The notes beneath the pieces were generated by a model that did no database searches, was not told the origin of the DNA, and saw nothing but the letters and a program-made list of their open reading frames with translations. A stretch of 36,071 nt of DNA from an uncultured Helicobacter sp. (lineage in GTDB: Bacteria; Campylobacterota; Campylobacteria; Campylobacterales; Helicobacteraceae). Location of the stretch: NCBI GenBank assembly GCA_947177485.1, contig CAMWUR010000019.1:1-36071 (forward strand). Direction: 5' to 3'. The translations under genes were made by a program, and so were the position numbers. This document shows, one piece after another, positions 8,899-16,734 of this stretch (within the stretch, counting starts at the first letter, position 1; every line of letters starts with the position of its first letter).

Positions 8899-10127
8899 CA
8901 GCGCACTTCGCCATTGCCGCGAATGAGATATTTGTAGGTTGTGAGCTCGCCTAATCCCATAGGTCCGCGCGCATGCAACTTGCTTGTGGCAATCCCCATT
9001 TCAGCACCAAGCCCAAACTCGCCGCCATCAGAGAATCGCGTTGAGGCATTCACATACACACAAGCCGAATCGACTTCAGCAAGGAATCGTTCCGCCGCGC
9101 TGTAATTTTCTGTGATGATGACATCAGAATGGTGCGAACCAAAATGATTGATGTGCTCGATGGCTTCATTGAGATTGGCAATAATCCGAATATTCAGGCA
9201 ATTGCTGCCATATTCTGTGCAATAGCTTTGCGAATCCACGGGCGTTGCGTGCTCGAAATGTTCCATCGAACGCGGACATGCGACAATCTGTGTCTCTTTT
9301 GCATTGAGCTTTGGACGCAAAACCTTCAAAAACTCGCTCGAAATGTCCACATCGACAAGCAATGTCTCAATCGCATTGCATGTGCTCGGGCGCTGGGTCT
9401 TGGCATTGATGACAATATTTGTCGCTTTTGTAAAATCGGCATCGCGATGCACATAGGCATGGCAAATTCCTTTGTCGTGTTTAATTACAGGAATCTTGCT
9501 ATTTTGCGTAACAAATGACACAAGAGATTCGCCCCCACGTGGAATCACGACATCGATGCAATCGCTCATCTGCAAAATCTCATGCGTTGCCTCACGGCTG
9601 CTCGTGAAAAACACCAACTCTTGGGGCATATCAAACGCACGCAAGGCGACGCGCAACGATTCGATGATTGCCTTGTTGCTCTGCTCGGATTCTTTGCCGC
9701 CTTTGAGCACGATTCCGTTTGCGCTTTTCAGGCAAAGCGCCGCCGTGTCGCTCGTTACATTTGGGCGCGATTCGTAGATGATTGCCACCACGCCAAGCGG
9801 GACAGAGACTTTTTCAATCTGGATTCCGCTTGCAACCTTATAGCCCTCAATCACCCTGCCAATTGGGTCGGGCAAATCGGCAATATTAGCGACACTTTGG
9901 GCAAGCATTTGCAATTTTTTATCATCAAGCGCCAAACGTTCCTGCATTGCGGCGCTTAGATGAGTCGCCTGCATGCAATCTTGCGCATTTGCTCGCAGAA
10001 TCGATTCTTTTGAATCAAGCAACTTTTGCGCAAAGCAATGTAACAGCTCGCGGCGCTGTGTCGCGCTTGTGGCGCGTAAAATGGCTGTGGAATCTTTGAG
10101 TGCACAGATTTGGTCATACAGAGACAT
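8895..10127 (-). CDS. proA: gamma-glutamyl phosphate reductase (ProA)
   Basis: 410 residues. Reduces gamma-glutamyl phosphate to glutamate semialdehyde with NADPH in proline synthesis. The aldehyde-dehydrogenase-type nucleophile is C250 in QRPSTCNAIETLL. IYESRPNVTSD, LKGGKESEQSN and the C-terminal GRGPMG-like segment (ARGPMGLGELTTYKY) are family signatures. I start at the ATG at 10127 (MSLYDQ), one base after the ispG stop with AGGA just upstream; a longer frame starts at 10199 inside ispG and is rejected. Same operon as ispG. No proB is in this window. Confidence 0.93.
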   Translation of the reverse strand: MSLYDQICALKDSTAILRATSATQRRELLHCFAQKLLDSKESILRANAQDCMQATHLSAAMQERLALDDKKLQMLAQSVANIADLPDPIGRVIEGYKVASGIQIEKVSVPLGVVAIIYESRPNVTSDTAALCLKSANGIVLKGGKESEQSNKAIIESLRVALRAFDMPQELVFFTSSREATHEILQMSDCIDVVIPRGGESLVSFVTQNSKIPVIKHDKGICHAYVHRDADFTKATNIVINAKTQRPSTCNAIETLLVDVDISSEFLKVLRPKLNAKETQIVACPRSMEHFEHATPVDSQSYCTEYGSNCLNIRIIANLNEAIEHINHFGSHHSDVIITENYSAAERFLAEVDSACVYVNASTRFSDGGEFGLGAEMGIATSKLHARGPMGLGELTTYKYLIRGNGEVRC

Positions 10128-10128
10128 C

Positions 10129-11208
10129 TCATTTTCCTGCTGCAAGATTTTCAAAATATTCTTTGTCCGCAAGCTCAACTTCTTGCACAAAACGGGCAAT
10201 CAGCTCATCGCCGCGCAAACGACACAACACTTCGCCTTTTTTGATAATCAGCCCGCTACCTTTGCCAAACGCAATCGCAATATCGGCACTCTTTGCCTCA
10301 CCCAACGCATTCACAGCACAACCCATCACCGAGACATGCAACGGCGCTTTGATGTGTGTAAGATTCTGCTTGATTTTCTCGAGCGAACCGATGAGGTCTG
10401 CCTCGATTCGCCCGCATGTGGGGCAGGAGACATAATAAATGCCTTCTTGCTGACGTCCGGAAAATTTCAGAATCGACTTTGCCACTTGCACTTCTTCTTC
10501 AAGCGAACCCGTGATAGAAACGCGCATTGTATCGCCGATTCCTTCCATGAGCAGCAATCCAAGCGCCATAGAACTCTTGATAGATGAATCAAACAATGTC
10601 CCAGCCTCCGTAACACCCAGATGAAATGGATAGGGCACAAGCGGGCGCAACGTCCGATATGCAGCGATTGTTCGTGGCACATCGCTCGCCTTGAGTGAGA
10701 CTTTGAGCGTTGTGAAACCGAAATCCTCGAGCAGTTTGACATTATAGAGCGCTGATTGCACCATTCCTTCGGGCGTGGGTCCATATTTTTTTTCAAATTG
10801 AGATTCGAGACTGCCCGCGTTCACGCCGATTCGGATTGGAATCTGATGGTCTTTGCAAGCTTCAACAACGGCTTTAATTTTATCTTTCGAGCCAATATTT
10901 CCCGGATTGATACGAATGCAATCGACAAAAGGCGCGGCAGCAAGTGCGAGCTTGTAGCGAAAGTGAATGTCGGCGACAAGCGGAATCGTGATTTGTGCGC
11001 GAAGCTGTTGTAGAGCTTTTGCGTCTTCCTCATCACTCACCGCAACGCGCACAATGTCACAACCTGCAAACGTAAGTCTATCGATTTGTGCTTTGGTTGC
11101 GGAGATGTTTGCCGTTTTGGTAAAAGTCATTGATTGCACAGAAATCGGTGCATCTCCGCCAATGGCAACAGAACCAACATGGATTTGTTTGGTTTGGTAT
11201 CTCTGCAT
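10129..11208 (-). CDS. ispG: 4-hydroxy-3-methylbut-2-enyl diphosphate synthase (IspG/GcpE)
   Basis: 359 residues. [4Fe-4S] enzyme of the non-mevalonate (MEP) isoprenoid pathway, converting MEcPP to HMBPP. TIM-barrel part with QSMT near residue 25 and [12 protein letters not shown] near 78-90. The cluster ligands are C262 and C265 in SCPTCGR, and C297 in VMGCAVN. The last motif reads [11 protein letters not shown], where many bacteria have NGPGEA. The ATG at 11208 has a strong G-rich ribosome site immediately upstream. First gene of an ispG-proA operon, divergent from the receiver-domain gene. Confidence 0.95.
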   Translation of the reverse strand: MQRYQTKQIHVGSVAIGGDAPISVQSMTFTKTANISATKAQIDRLTFAGCDIVRVAVSDEEDAKALQQLRAQITIPLVADIHFRYKLALAAAPFVDCIRINPGNIGSKDKIKAVVEACKDHQIPIRIGVNAGSLESQFEKKYGPTPEGMVQSALYNVKLLEDFGFTTLKVSLKASDVPRTIAAYRTLRPLVPYPFHLGVTEAGTLFDSSIKSSMALGLLLMEGIGDTMRVSITGSLEEEVQVAKSILKFSGRQQEGIYYVSCPTCGRIEADLIGSLEKIKQNLTHIKAPLHVSVMGCAVNALGEAKSADIAIAFGKGSGLIIKKGEVLCRLRGDELIARFVQEVELADKEYFENLAAGK

Positions 11209-11246
11209 GTCCCCCCTCTCTTTAAGCCTCTTATTGTCTAAGTTAG

Positions 11247-11254
11247 TTTATAAT
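11247..11254. promoter_or_regulatory. overlapping divergent -10 elements, ispG / receiver operon
   Basis: Plus strand: TATAAT at 11249-11254, about 68 bases before the receiver start. Minus strand: TATAAA (complement of 11247-11252), about 38 bases before ispG. The two share four base pairs, so polymerase probably cannot occupy both at once. A further CATAAT at 11275-11280 is an alternative plus-strand -10. Confidence 0.45.
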
Positions 11255-11322
11255 GCGTAATATTATTGAAAGTTTCATAATGTTTTGTTGAAAGACACAA
11301 AAATACACGAAGGGACTAGGTC

Positions 11323-11751
11323 ATGCAAAAGGCTACACAATTGAAAAATCTCTTTGATTTACGATTGTTGTATGTTGAAGACGATGAGCAAGCGCAGTTG
11401 GTGATGCAGCGAATCTTAAAGCGGCGCTTTTCTGACATCGTGAGTGCAAAAGACGGACAAGAGGCACTCGATGTGTTTTTGGAAGGGAATGTGGATATCG
11501 CGATTGTTGACATGAACATTCCTTTGCTCAATGGGCTAGAACTTTGCATGCGCATACGCGAGAAAAATGAGGATATGCCAATCATGATGATTACAGCCTT
11601 TGACCAATCAGACTGCCTGCTTAAAGCACTCGAGATTGGTGTGGATCGATTCTTGTTCAAGCCTATCAATATGGAGATTCTAGACAGGCAGTTAAAAATA
11701 TTAGCAAGACGGGCGATACTATTCAAACAATATCTAGGAGTTGTCGTATGA
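11323..11751 (+). CDS. stand-alone CheY-like receiver domain protein
   Basis: 142 residues, essentially one receiver domain with a 10-20 residue tail at each end. Acidic pair D20/D21, phospho-acceptor D63 in AIVDMNIPLLNG, T91 in MMITAF, and K113 in FLFKPI: all residues needed for phosphorylation are present. The classical CheY Tyr106 position is phenylalanine (RFLFKP). No output domain. The stop overlaps the next start (ATGA, 11748-11751), so it is translationally coupled to the propeller protein, its most likely partner. No kinase gene is adjacent; phosphate must come from a kinase elsewhere. It is not evidently the chemotaxis CheY itself. Confidence 0.9.
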   Translation: MQKATQLKNLFDLRLLYVEDDEQAQLVMQRILKRRFSDIVSAKDGQEALDVFLEGNVDIAIVDMNIPLLNGLELCMRIREKNEDMPIMMITAFDQSDCLLKALEIGVDRFLFKPINMEILDRQLKILARRAILFKQYLGVVV

Positions 11752-13970
11752 TTCCACTTTTGCATCGAACGAGAGTTACGGGGAGTATTGTCAGTTGCAC
11801 GATTGCTTCTGACTCAGATAAAATTTTTATGATGGATAATCTCTTTCATTTTTACGAGCTAGATACTGAAGATTTATCTTTTACCAAAAGCATACAGCTC
11901 TTGAAAGACGCAAAAGGGCGGCACAAATTCACACGTTCACTCTCGACTTCAGCACAAGGTTACCTATTTATTTCTCCAAGCAAAAGTTCCACAGGAGTCG
12001 TTCTGCGCGACAATAAAACTGTCATCAAAATTGCAAGCCTTAAATGGCACAAAGCGAGTATTAGTTCATCGCAATTTTCCCCAAATGGACAATATATCGC
12101 CACAGGTGGTGAAGACGGCAAAACCTTTATATTTCAGCTCCCAAGCCTCAAGCTTGCCAGCTCTCTGCCCCCATGCCCAGATTATATCTCGGCTGTTGTG
12201 TTTGACAAAACAGACGAAAAATTTGCATCGGCAAGCTTTGATGGTGTGATTACAATTTTCGACCTTGAAGTGGGGCATATTACAGACACTGTCGAAGTCG
12301 AATCGGTTGTTGAAGATGGTATTTTCATCAATGATGGCAATCAATTCTTTTTTGCGTGTCGCGATGGAAAAGCAGGAATCTACAATCTCGAAACAAAACA
12401 AATCACCACTAAAGAACTCGCCAAAGAATGGTTCACACGCGTCCAAACAACACCTGATGACCAATTTATTATTTTGGGCACAAAATCGAATCTGCTTTAT
12501 ATCGTTCGGCTTGAAGATTTTGAGATTCTCCACATGCTTCCACTCGAACACAATGGCGTTTCAGCGCTCGAACTTGGAATGGATAAGCTCATTGTCGCTT
12601 TCATTGATGGCTATGTTGAATTTTATAATCTCAAAAAATCGCTCGATACCTTTCAAGGACTCATTGACGAAGGCAAACTCTTTGATGCTATCAAGCTCAC
12701 AAAAGACGAGAATATCTTCCTAAGCCTCTTGCCTGTTTATACCAAAGCAATCGAAAAACAATGGAAAATCACACTCAAAGAAGCGATTGATTTACTCGCA
12801 ACAAATAAATTCCAAGAAGCCGTGAGTTTGGTGCATCCCTTTATGGACGACAAGCGCAAAAAGGCAGAGTTTAGCCAATATGCCCAACAAGTCGAGGCTG
12901 TCTCGAAATTCTGCGATGCGTGGGAATCCAAAGATGTTGTTACGGCATACAAAATCGCCGAGCAAACGCCTGAAGTCAAAAAGCTGCCTTTCTATGATAT
13001 GCTCGAGGAATATTTCTTGCAAGTTTTCAATGCGGCAAAAAAACTGCTCATCATCGATATGAACGCAAACTTACCCAAAGCGCAGGCGCTGCTCAAACCC
13101 TTTTTGAATGTCAAGAGCAAAAAAGATGTTGCCTATTCGCTACTCAAAGAATCCAAACGTTTTTATCAAGCAGACATGTTGCTCAAAGAGCGCAAATTTG
13201 CCGAATTTTTCAAACTTGCCGAGAAATTTCCTATGCTCAAACAAACCAACAGCTATGACAAAGCAATGTATATGATTCCGCAAGTCATCGACCGAATCAA
13301 TCATCTTATTAGTAACAAAAAATATGAAAAGGCTGTCGAGCTTTCAACGTTTCTTTCGACACTTGTTCCATTCAAAGATGTTGGAGCAGAAAACCTCCGT
13401 CTGATTGAGCACCAACAAAGTTTTTTGGGCGCAATCGATGGGCAAGACATCAAAAAAGCCTATGACCTAGCACTGCAAGAACCGCGACTGCAAGCGATGC
13501 CTGAATATACAGAGCTCAACAATACTTTTAAAAATTTGGCAAAAGAAGCCATGAACCTCGCAGGTGAAGGACAAAGCAACAAAGTGATTGACTTGCTCAA
13601 TCCCTACTTTGAAATCGAATACTGGAAAGATAAAATCGCCTCGATTATCAAAATTTCCTATCTCTATGAGCTCGATAATGCCGCACAAAACAAAGCCGCC
13701 TATTCCGATGTGAATTGGAAAAAATCTGTGGGTGTCTATCTCGACCGATTTGGGCTTGATGAGGAAATCTCGAAAATTTGTGAATCGCATGGACTTATGG
13801 ACTGCCTTGCTGACATCGACAAAGGCGATCCAAAAGGTTATCTCTCCCTGCCCTACACCTACACCGTGCTCATTCGCGATGCCGAGAGCGGATTCAACAC
13901 CGCTGGAGGCGGCGACCCTAGCACATCAATGGCTGATATTGACGCATTATTGGCAGAACACGAAGAATAA
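11748..13970 (+). CDS. WD40-type beta-propeller plus alpha-helical repeat protein with FliM-like tail
   Basis: 740 residues, no signal peptide or membrane segment, so probably cytoplasmic. Residues about 10-300 are WD40-like blades (SPNGQYIATGGEDGKTFIF, then FASASFDGVITIFDL). From about 345 to 645 the protein is helical, with a tandem repeat of about 85 residues. Motif A (A-x-x-L-x-x-P-F, then charged KKD) occurs at 358, 445, 529 and 613; motif B (Y/F-x-L/I-A-x-x-x-P) at 401, 488 and 572. The C-terminus is Gly/Ser-rich and ends MADIDALLAEHEE, resembling the FliM N-terminal CheY-binding peptide. It is coupled by a 4-base overlap to the receiver gene and followed by a HIT gene. I do not recognise a characterised homologue; a scaffold whose binding is set by the receiver is inference. 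Confidence 0.8.
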   Translation: MIPLLHRTRVTGSIVSCTIASDSDKIFMMDNLFHFYELDTEDLSFTKSIQLLKDAKGRHKFTRSLSTSAQGYLFISPSKSSTGVVLRDNKTVIKIASLKWHKASISSSQFSPNGQYIATGGEDGKTFIFQLPSLKLASSLPPCPDYISAVVFDKTDEKFASASFDGVITIFDLEVGHITDTVEVESVVEDGIFINDGNQFFFACRDGKAGIYNLETKQITTKELAKEWFTRVQTTPDDQFIILGTKSNLLYIVRLEDFEILHMLPLEHNGVSALELGMDKLIVAFIDGYVEFYNLKKSLDTFQGLIDEGKLFDAIKLTKDENIFLSLLPVYTKAIEKQWKITLKEAIDLLATNKFQEAVSLVHPFMDDKRKKAEFSQYAQQVEAVSKFCDAWESKDVVTAYKIAEQTPEVKKLPFYDMLEEYFLQVFNAAKKLLIIDMNANLPKAQALLKPFLNVKSKKDVAYSLLKESKRFYQADMLLKERKFAEFFKLAEKFPMLKQTNSYDKAMYMIPQVIDRINHLISNKKYEKAVELSTFLSTLVPFKDVGAENLRLIEHQQSFLGAIDGQDIKKAYDLALQEPRLQAMPEYTELNNTFKNLAKEAMNLAGEGQSNKVIDLLNPYFEIEYWKDKIASIIKISYLYELDNAAQNKAAYSDVNWKKSVGVYLDRFGLDEEISKICESHGLMDCLADIDKGDPKGYLSLPYTYTVLIRDAESGFNTAGGGDPSTSMADIDALLAEHEE

Positions 13971-13984
13971 CGTAAAGGACAACC

Positions 13985-14374
13985 ATGAATATCTTTGAAA
14001 AAATCGTTGCAGGCGAGATTCCATGCAATAAGGTACATGAAAATGAATCCTATCTCGCATTCCACGACATCAGCCCCAAAGCACCGATTCACATTCTTGC
14101 AATCCCCAAAAAATGCTATACAAGTTTTCAAGATGTGCCACCTTCGGTGATGGCAGGGCTCACAAGCTTTATCCAAGAAGTTGCACATAAGGTTGGGCTT
14201 GACCAAAGCGGCTATCGAATCATCAGCAACATTGGGCAAGACGGGGGACAGGAAGTGCCGCATTTGCATTTCCATATCCTCGGAGGTGGGCGGCTCTCGT
14301 GGGGCGACTTTCGCGAGCATGGGGCAATGCATTCACATTCTCCCAAAGAAGATGACAACAAAAAAAGTCTATAA
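13985..14374 (+). CDS. HIT-family nucleotide hydrolase (HinT-like)
   Basis: 129 residues. The histidine triad is H93, H95 and H97 in VPHLHFHILGG, with the upstream FHDISPKAPIHIL segment of HinT proteins. These hydrolyse purine nucleoside phosphoramidates and aminoacyl-adenylates. AAAGGA precedes the ATG. It lies 14 bases after the propeller gene, probably in the same transcript. The C-terminal tail (EHGAMHSHSPKEDDN...) is slightly longer than in typical HinT. Confidence 0.9.
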   Translation: MNIFEKIVAGEIPCNKVHENESYLAFHDISPKAPIHILAIPKKCYTSFQDVPPSVMAGLTSFIQEVAHKVGLDQSGYRIISNIGQDGGQEVPHLHFHILGGGRLSWGDFREHGAMHSHSPKEDDNKKSL

Positions 14375-14399
14375 ATTTTGACAAACGAGCAAAAAAGCC

Positions 14400-14428
14400 T
14401 TGACTTTTGCTCCGTATTGTTGTATGAT
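14400..14428 (+). promoter_or_regulatory. sigma-70 promoter of the tRNA-tuf operon
   Basis: TTGACT (14400-14405), a 17-base spacer, then TATGAT (14423-14428), about 12 bases before the first tRNA. This is the best two-box promoter in the window and fits a stable-RNA operon. Confidence 0.75.
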
Positions 14429-14440
14429 TCCATTTCTTTT

Positions 14441-14516
14441 GCTGGTGTAGCTCAGTTGGTAGAGCAGCTGCCTTGTAAGCAGCAGGCCGGGGGTTCGAGT
14501 CCCTTGACCAGCTCCA
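14441..14516 (+). tRNA. tRNA-Thr (UGU)
   Basis: 76 bases, CCA encoded. All arms fold; anticodon loop CTTGTAA gives UGU. The seventh acceptor pair is a G-G mismatch, and the first two T-stem pairs are G-U. First of four tRNA genes before tuf. Confidence 0.95.
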
Positions 14517-14558
14517 TTTTTTGTTTCAGTGTTTGACCAGTAATAAGCTATAAGCAGA

Positions 14559-14643
<85 letters not shown>

Positions 14644-14667
14644 TAGAGCTTATAGATTTATCAATGT

Positions 14668-14744
14668 GCGGGAGTAGCTCAGTTGGCTAGAGCATCAGCC
14701 TTCCAAGCTGAGGGTCGCGGGTTCGAGCCCCGTTTCCCGCTCCA
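14668..14744 (+). tRNA. tRNA-Gly (UCC)
   Basis: 77 bases, CCA encoded. Acceptor GCGGGAG; anticodon loop CTTCCAA gives UCC, reading GGA/GGG glycine codons. Third tRNA of the cluster. Confidence 0.95.
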
Positions 14745-14821
14745 TGTCTGGGAGCTGATTTCTGCAATGCGTCAGTTTCGCCCTCCCAAATATATTGTCT
14801 ACATTTTGCATTTGTAGAGTT

Positions 14822-14896
14822 GCCCATATAGCTCAGTGGCAGAGCACTTCCTTGGTAAGGAAGAGGTCGGCGGTTCAATCCCGCCTATGGGCTCCA
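14822..14896 (+). tRNA. tRNA-Thr (GGU)
   Basis: 75 bases, CCA encoded. Acceptor GCCCATA pairs with TATGGGC; anticodon stem CTTCC/GGAAG with loop TTGGTAA gives GGU. Last tRNA before tuf. Confidence 0.95.
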
Positions 14897-14902
14897 GTTT
14901 TT

Positions 14903-14926
14903 GCCTCGATTCGGGGCTTGTTTGTT
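14903..14926 (+). terminator. weak attenuator-like hairpin between tRNA-Thr and tuf
   Basis: GCCTCG (14903-14908) pairs with CGGGGC (14912-14917) over a 3-base loop, followed by T-rich TTGTTTGTT. It could trim transcription into tuf after the tRNAs or act as a processing signal. The stem is short and the T run is interrupted. Confidence 0.35.
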
Positions 14927-14997
14927 AGCGTTTTTTGGTGTGGGCTTCACCGACACCACAACGACTTCACGATAAATTTGAGTTTAGGAGATTGATT

Positions 14998-16197
14998 ATG
15001 GCTAAGGAAAAGTTCGAGAGGACGAAGCCTCATGTAAATATTGGCACCATTGGGCATGTCGACCATGGTAAAACAACTTTGAGTGCAGCGATTTCTGCTG
15101 TTCTTTCTACAAAAGGTTTGGCAGAGTTGAAAGACTATGACAACATCGACAATGCGCCCGAAGAAAAAGAACGTGGAATCACCATTGCAACCTCTCATAT
15201 CGAATATGAGACAGAAAACCGACACTACGCACATGTGGATTGTCCCGGGCACGCCGACTATGTCAAAAATATGATTACAGGTGCGGCGCAAATGGACGGG
15301 GCGATTCTTGTCGTTTCTGCTGCTGATGGTCCTATGCCACAAACGCGCGAACATATCCTTTTGTCGCGACAAGTTGGCGTTCCCTATATCGTCGTATTCC
15401 TCAATAAACAAGATATGGTCGATGATGCCGAGCTTTTGGAACTGGTTGAAATGGAGGTACGTGAATTGCTTTCAAACTATGACTTTCCCGGAGACGACAC
15501 ACCCATCGTAGCAGGTTCAGCACTTAAAGCACTCGAAGAAGCTAAAACAGGCAATTTGGGCGAATGGAGCGAAAAGATTCTTGAGCTCATGAAAGCAGTC
15601 GATGATTATATCCCAACACCAGAACGCGACACCGATAAACCTTTCTTGATGCCCGTGGAAGATGTATTCTCAATCGCAGGACGTGGAACTGTGGTTACAG
15701 GAAGAATCGAAAGAGGTGTTGTTAAGGTTGGCGATGAAGTCGAGATTGTCGGGATTCGCAATACCCAAAAAACAACCGTTACAGGCGTTGAAATGTTCCG
15801 CAAAGAAATGGACCAAGGGCAAGCAGGCGATAATGTCGGTGTTTTGTTGCGTGGAACAAAGAAAGAAGATGTTGAACGTGGTATGGTTCTTTGTAAGGTT
15901 GGTTCTATCACACCTCACACCAAATTTGAAGCGGAAGTCTATATTCTCTCTAAAGACGAAGGTGGACGCCACACGCCTTTCTTGAATGGTTATCGCCCAC
16001 AATTCTATGTGCGCACAACAGACGTTACAGGAGCAATCACGCTTCCTGAAGGCACAGAAATGGTGATGCCCGGTGATAATGTCAAAATCACTGTGGAGCT
16101 GATTAACCCCATTGCGCTTGAAAAAGAAACGCGATTCGCGATTCGCGAAGGCGGCAAGACAGTGGGCGCGGGTGTTGTAACCAACATTCTCAAGTAA
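14998..16197 (+). CDS. tuf: elongation factor Tu
   Basis: 399 residues from the ATG at 14998, with TTAGGAG seven bases upstream; a longer frame from 14935 adds an unrelated 21-residue tail and is rejected. Delivers aminoacyl-tRNA to the ribosome as a GTPase. P-loop GHVDHGKT (19-26), switch [14 protein letters not shown] for guanine recognition, and the conserved C-terminal domains ending [11 protein letters not shown]. Follows four tRNA genes as in the E. coli tufB operon. Only one tuf is in the window. Confidence 0.98.
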   Translation: MAKEKFERTKPHVNIGTIGHVDHGKTTLSAAISAVLSTKGLAELKDYDNIDNAPEEKERGITIATSHIEYETENRHYAHVDCPGHADYVKNMITGAAQMDGAILVVSAADGPMPQTREHILLSRQVGVPYIVVFLNKQDMVDDAELLELVEMEVRELLSNYDFPGDDTPIVAGSALKALEEAKTGNLGEWSEKILELMKAVDDYIPTPERDTDKPFLMPVEDVFSIAGRGTVVTGRIERGVVKVGDEVEIVGIRNTQKTTVTGVEMFRKEMDQGQAGDNVGVLLRGTKKEDVERGMVLCKVGSITPHTKFEAEVYILSKDEGGRHTPFLNGYRPQFYVRTTDVTGAITLPEGTEMVMPGDNVKITVELINPIALEKETRFAIREGGKTVGAGVVTNILK

Positions 16198-16212
16198 TTA
16201 CGAGGAATCGAC

Positions 16213-16371
16213 ATGAAAGTCAAGATTGGACTCAAATGTTCAGAAAGTGGTGATATTAACTACACCACAACAAAGAACGCAAAAACACAAACAGAAAAAT
16301 TGGAGCTCAAGAAGTTTTGCCCGCGTCTTAAAAAGCATACACTTCATAAAGAAGTCAAGCTCAAAAGTTAG
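16213..16371 (+). CDS. rpmG: 50S ribosomal protein L33
   Basis: 52 residues, MKVKIGLKC... to ...HKEVKLKS, with AGGA upstream of the ATG at 16213. Large-subunit protein. The family's NYTTTKN and LELKKFCP motifs are clear. The zinc-ribbon cysteines are only half present: C9 is kept but position 12 is Ser, and C36 is kept but position 39 is Leu. With one Cys left of each CxxC it probably cannot bind zinc in the normal way. Lies 15 bases after tuf. Confidence 0.95.
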   Translation: MKVKIGLKCSESGDINYTTTKNAKTQTEKLELKKFCPRLKKHTLHKEVKLKS

Positions 16372-16387
16372 ACAGAGCAAGAGCCAA

Positions 16388-16415
16388 TGTACTCTAGGAG
16401 AAATCTTAGAGTACA
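16388..16415 (+). other. 12-bp hairpin with GAAA tetraloop, RNA processing candidate
   Basis: Arms 16388-16399 and 16404-16415 pair over all twelve positions (one G-U), closed by a GAAA loop of the GNRA type. It lies 16 bases after the rpmG stop and 5 bases before tRNA-Trp. No U run follows, so it is not a classical terminator. An RNase III site or an mRNA 3'-end stabiliser for tuf-rpmG is plausible. Confidence 0.8.
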
Positions 16416-16420
16416 GATGT

Positions 16421-16496
16421 AGGTCAGTAGCTCTAATGGTAGAGCGCCGGTCTCCAAAACCGATGGTTGGGGGTTCGAGTCCCTCCTGGCCTGCCA
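16421..16496 (+). tRNA. tRNA-Trp (CCA)
   Basis: 76 bases, 3' CCA encoded. Acceptor AGGTCAG pairs with CTGGCCT (one T-G wobble); anticodon loop TCTCCAAAA region gives CCA. Embedded between rpmG and secE, so its maturation will cut the transcript there. Confidence 0.95.
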
Positions 16497-16514
16497 AAGA
16501 GTATATTAAAGTGA

Positions 16515-16724
16515 ATGACGATGAAAAAACTAATAAGCTATTACCAAGATTCTAAAAAAGAGTTAAATAAGGTTCTGTTCCCCACGTGGTCGGGCGATGA
16601 TTCTGGTGTGGGCTCTGTACGTGCAGCCGCCATTTCTGTGGTGATTGTTGTTACAATCGTAACACTCTTTTTGGCATTGGTTGATTTGGTATTGTCGTGG
16701 TTTGTTATGTCCATCATTGCGTAA
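16515..16724 (+). CDS. secE: preprotein translocase subunit SecE
   Basis: 69 residues (67 if the second ATG at 16521 is used; the ribosome site is weak for both). Small essential subunit of SecYEG. N-terminal amphipathic segment (KKLISYYQDSKKELNKVLFPT) followed by one transmembrane helix at about 38-64. Located 18 bases after tRNA-Trp, so processing of that tRNA would leave a very short leader. Directly precedes nusG as in most bacteria. Confidence 0.93.
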   Translation: MTMKKLISYYQDSKKELNKVLFPTWSGDDSGVGSVRAAAISVVIVVTIVTLFLALVDLVLSWFVMSIIA

Positions 16725-16734
16725 GGGAGTAGGA

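Noticed and set aside
10128-10199. 24-residue N-terminal extension of ProA
   Set aside because: It lies in the 3' end of ispG; the ATG at 10127 has its own ribosome site and matches the family start.
14747-14821. Possible extra RNA or gene between tRNA-Gly and tRNA-Thr
   Set aside because: No cloverleaf, ribosome site or stable stem seen in the 77-base gap.
14935-14997. 21-residue N-terminal extension of EF-Tu
   Set aside because: EF-Tu begins MAKEKFER; the ATG at 14998 has a strong TTAGGAG.
16388-16415. Rho-independent terminator after rpmG
   Set aside because: The stem is excellent but there is no T run, and tRNA-Trp starts five bases later.
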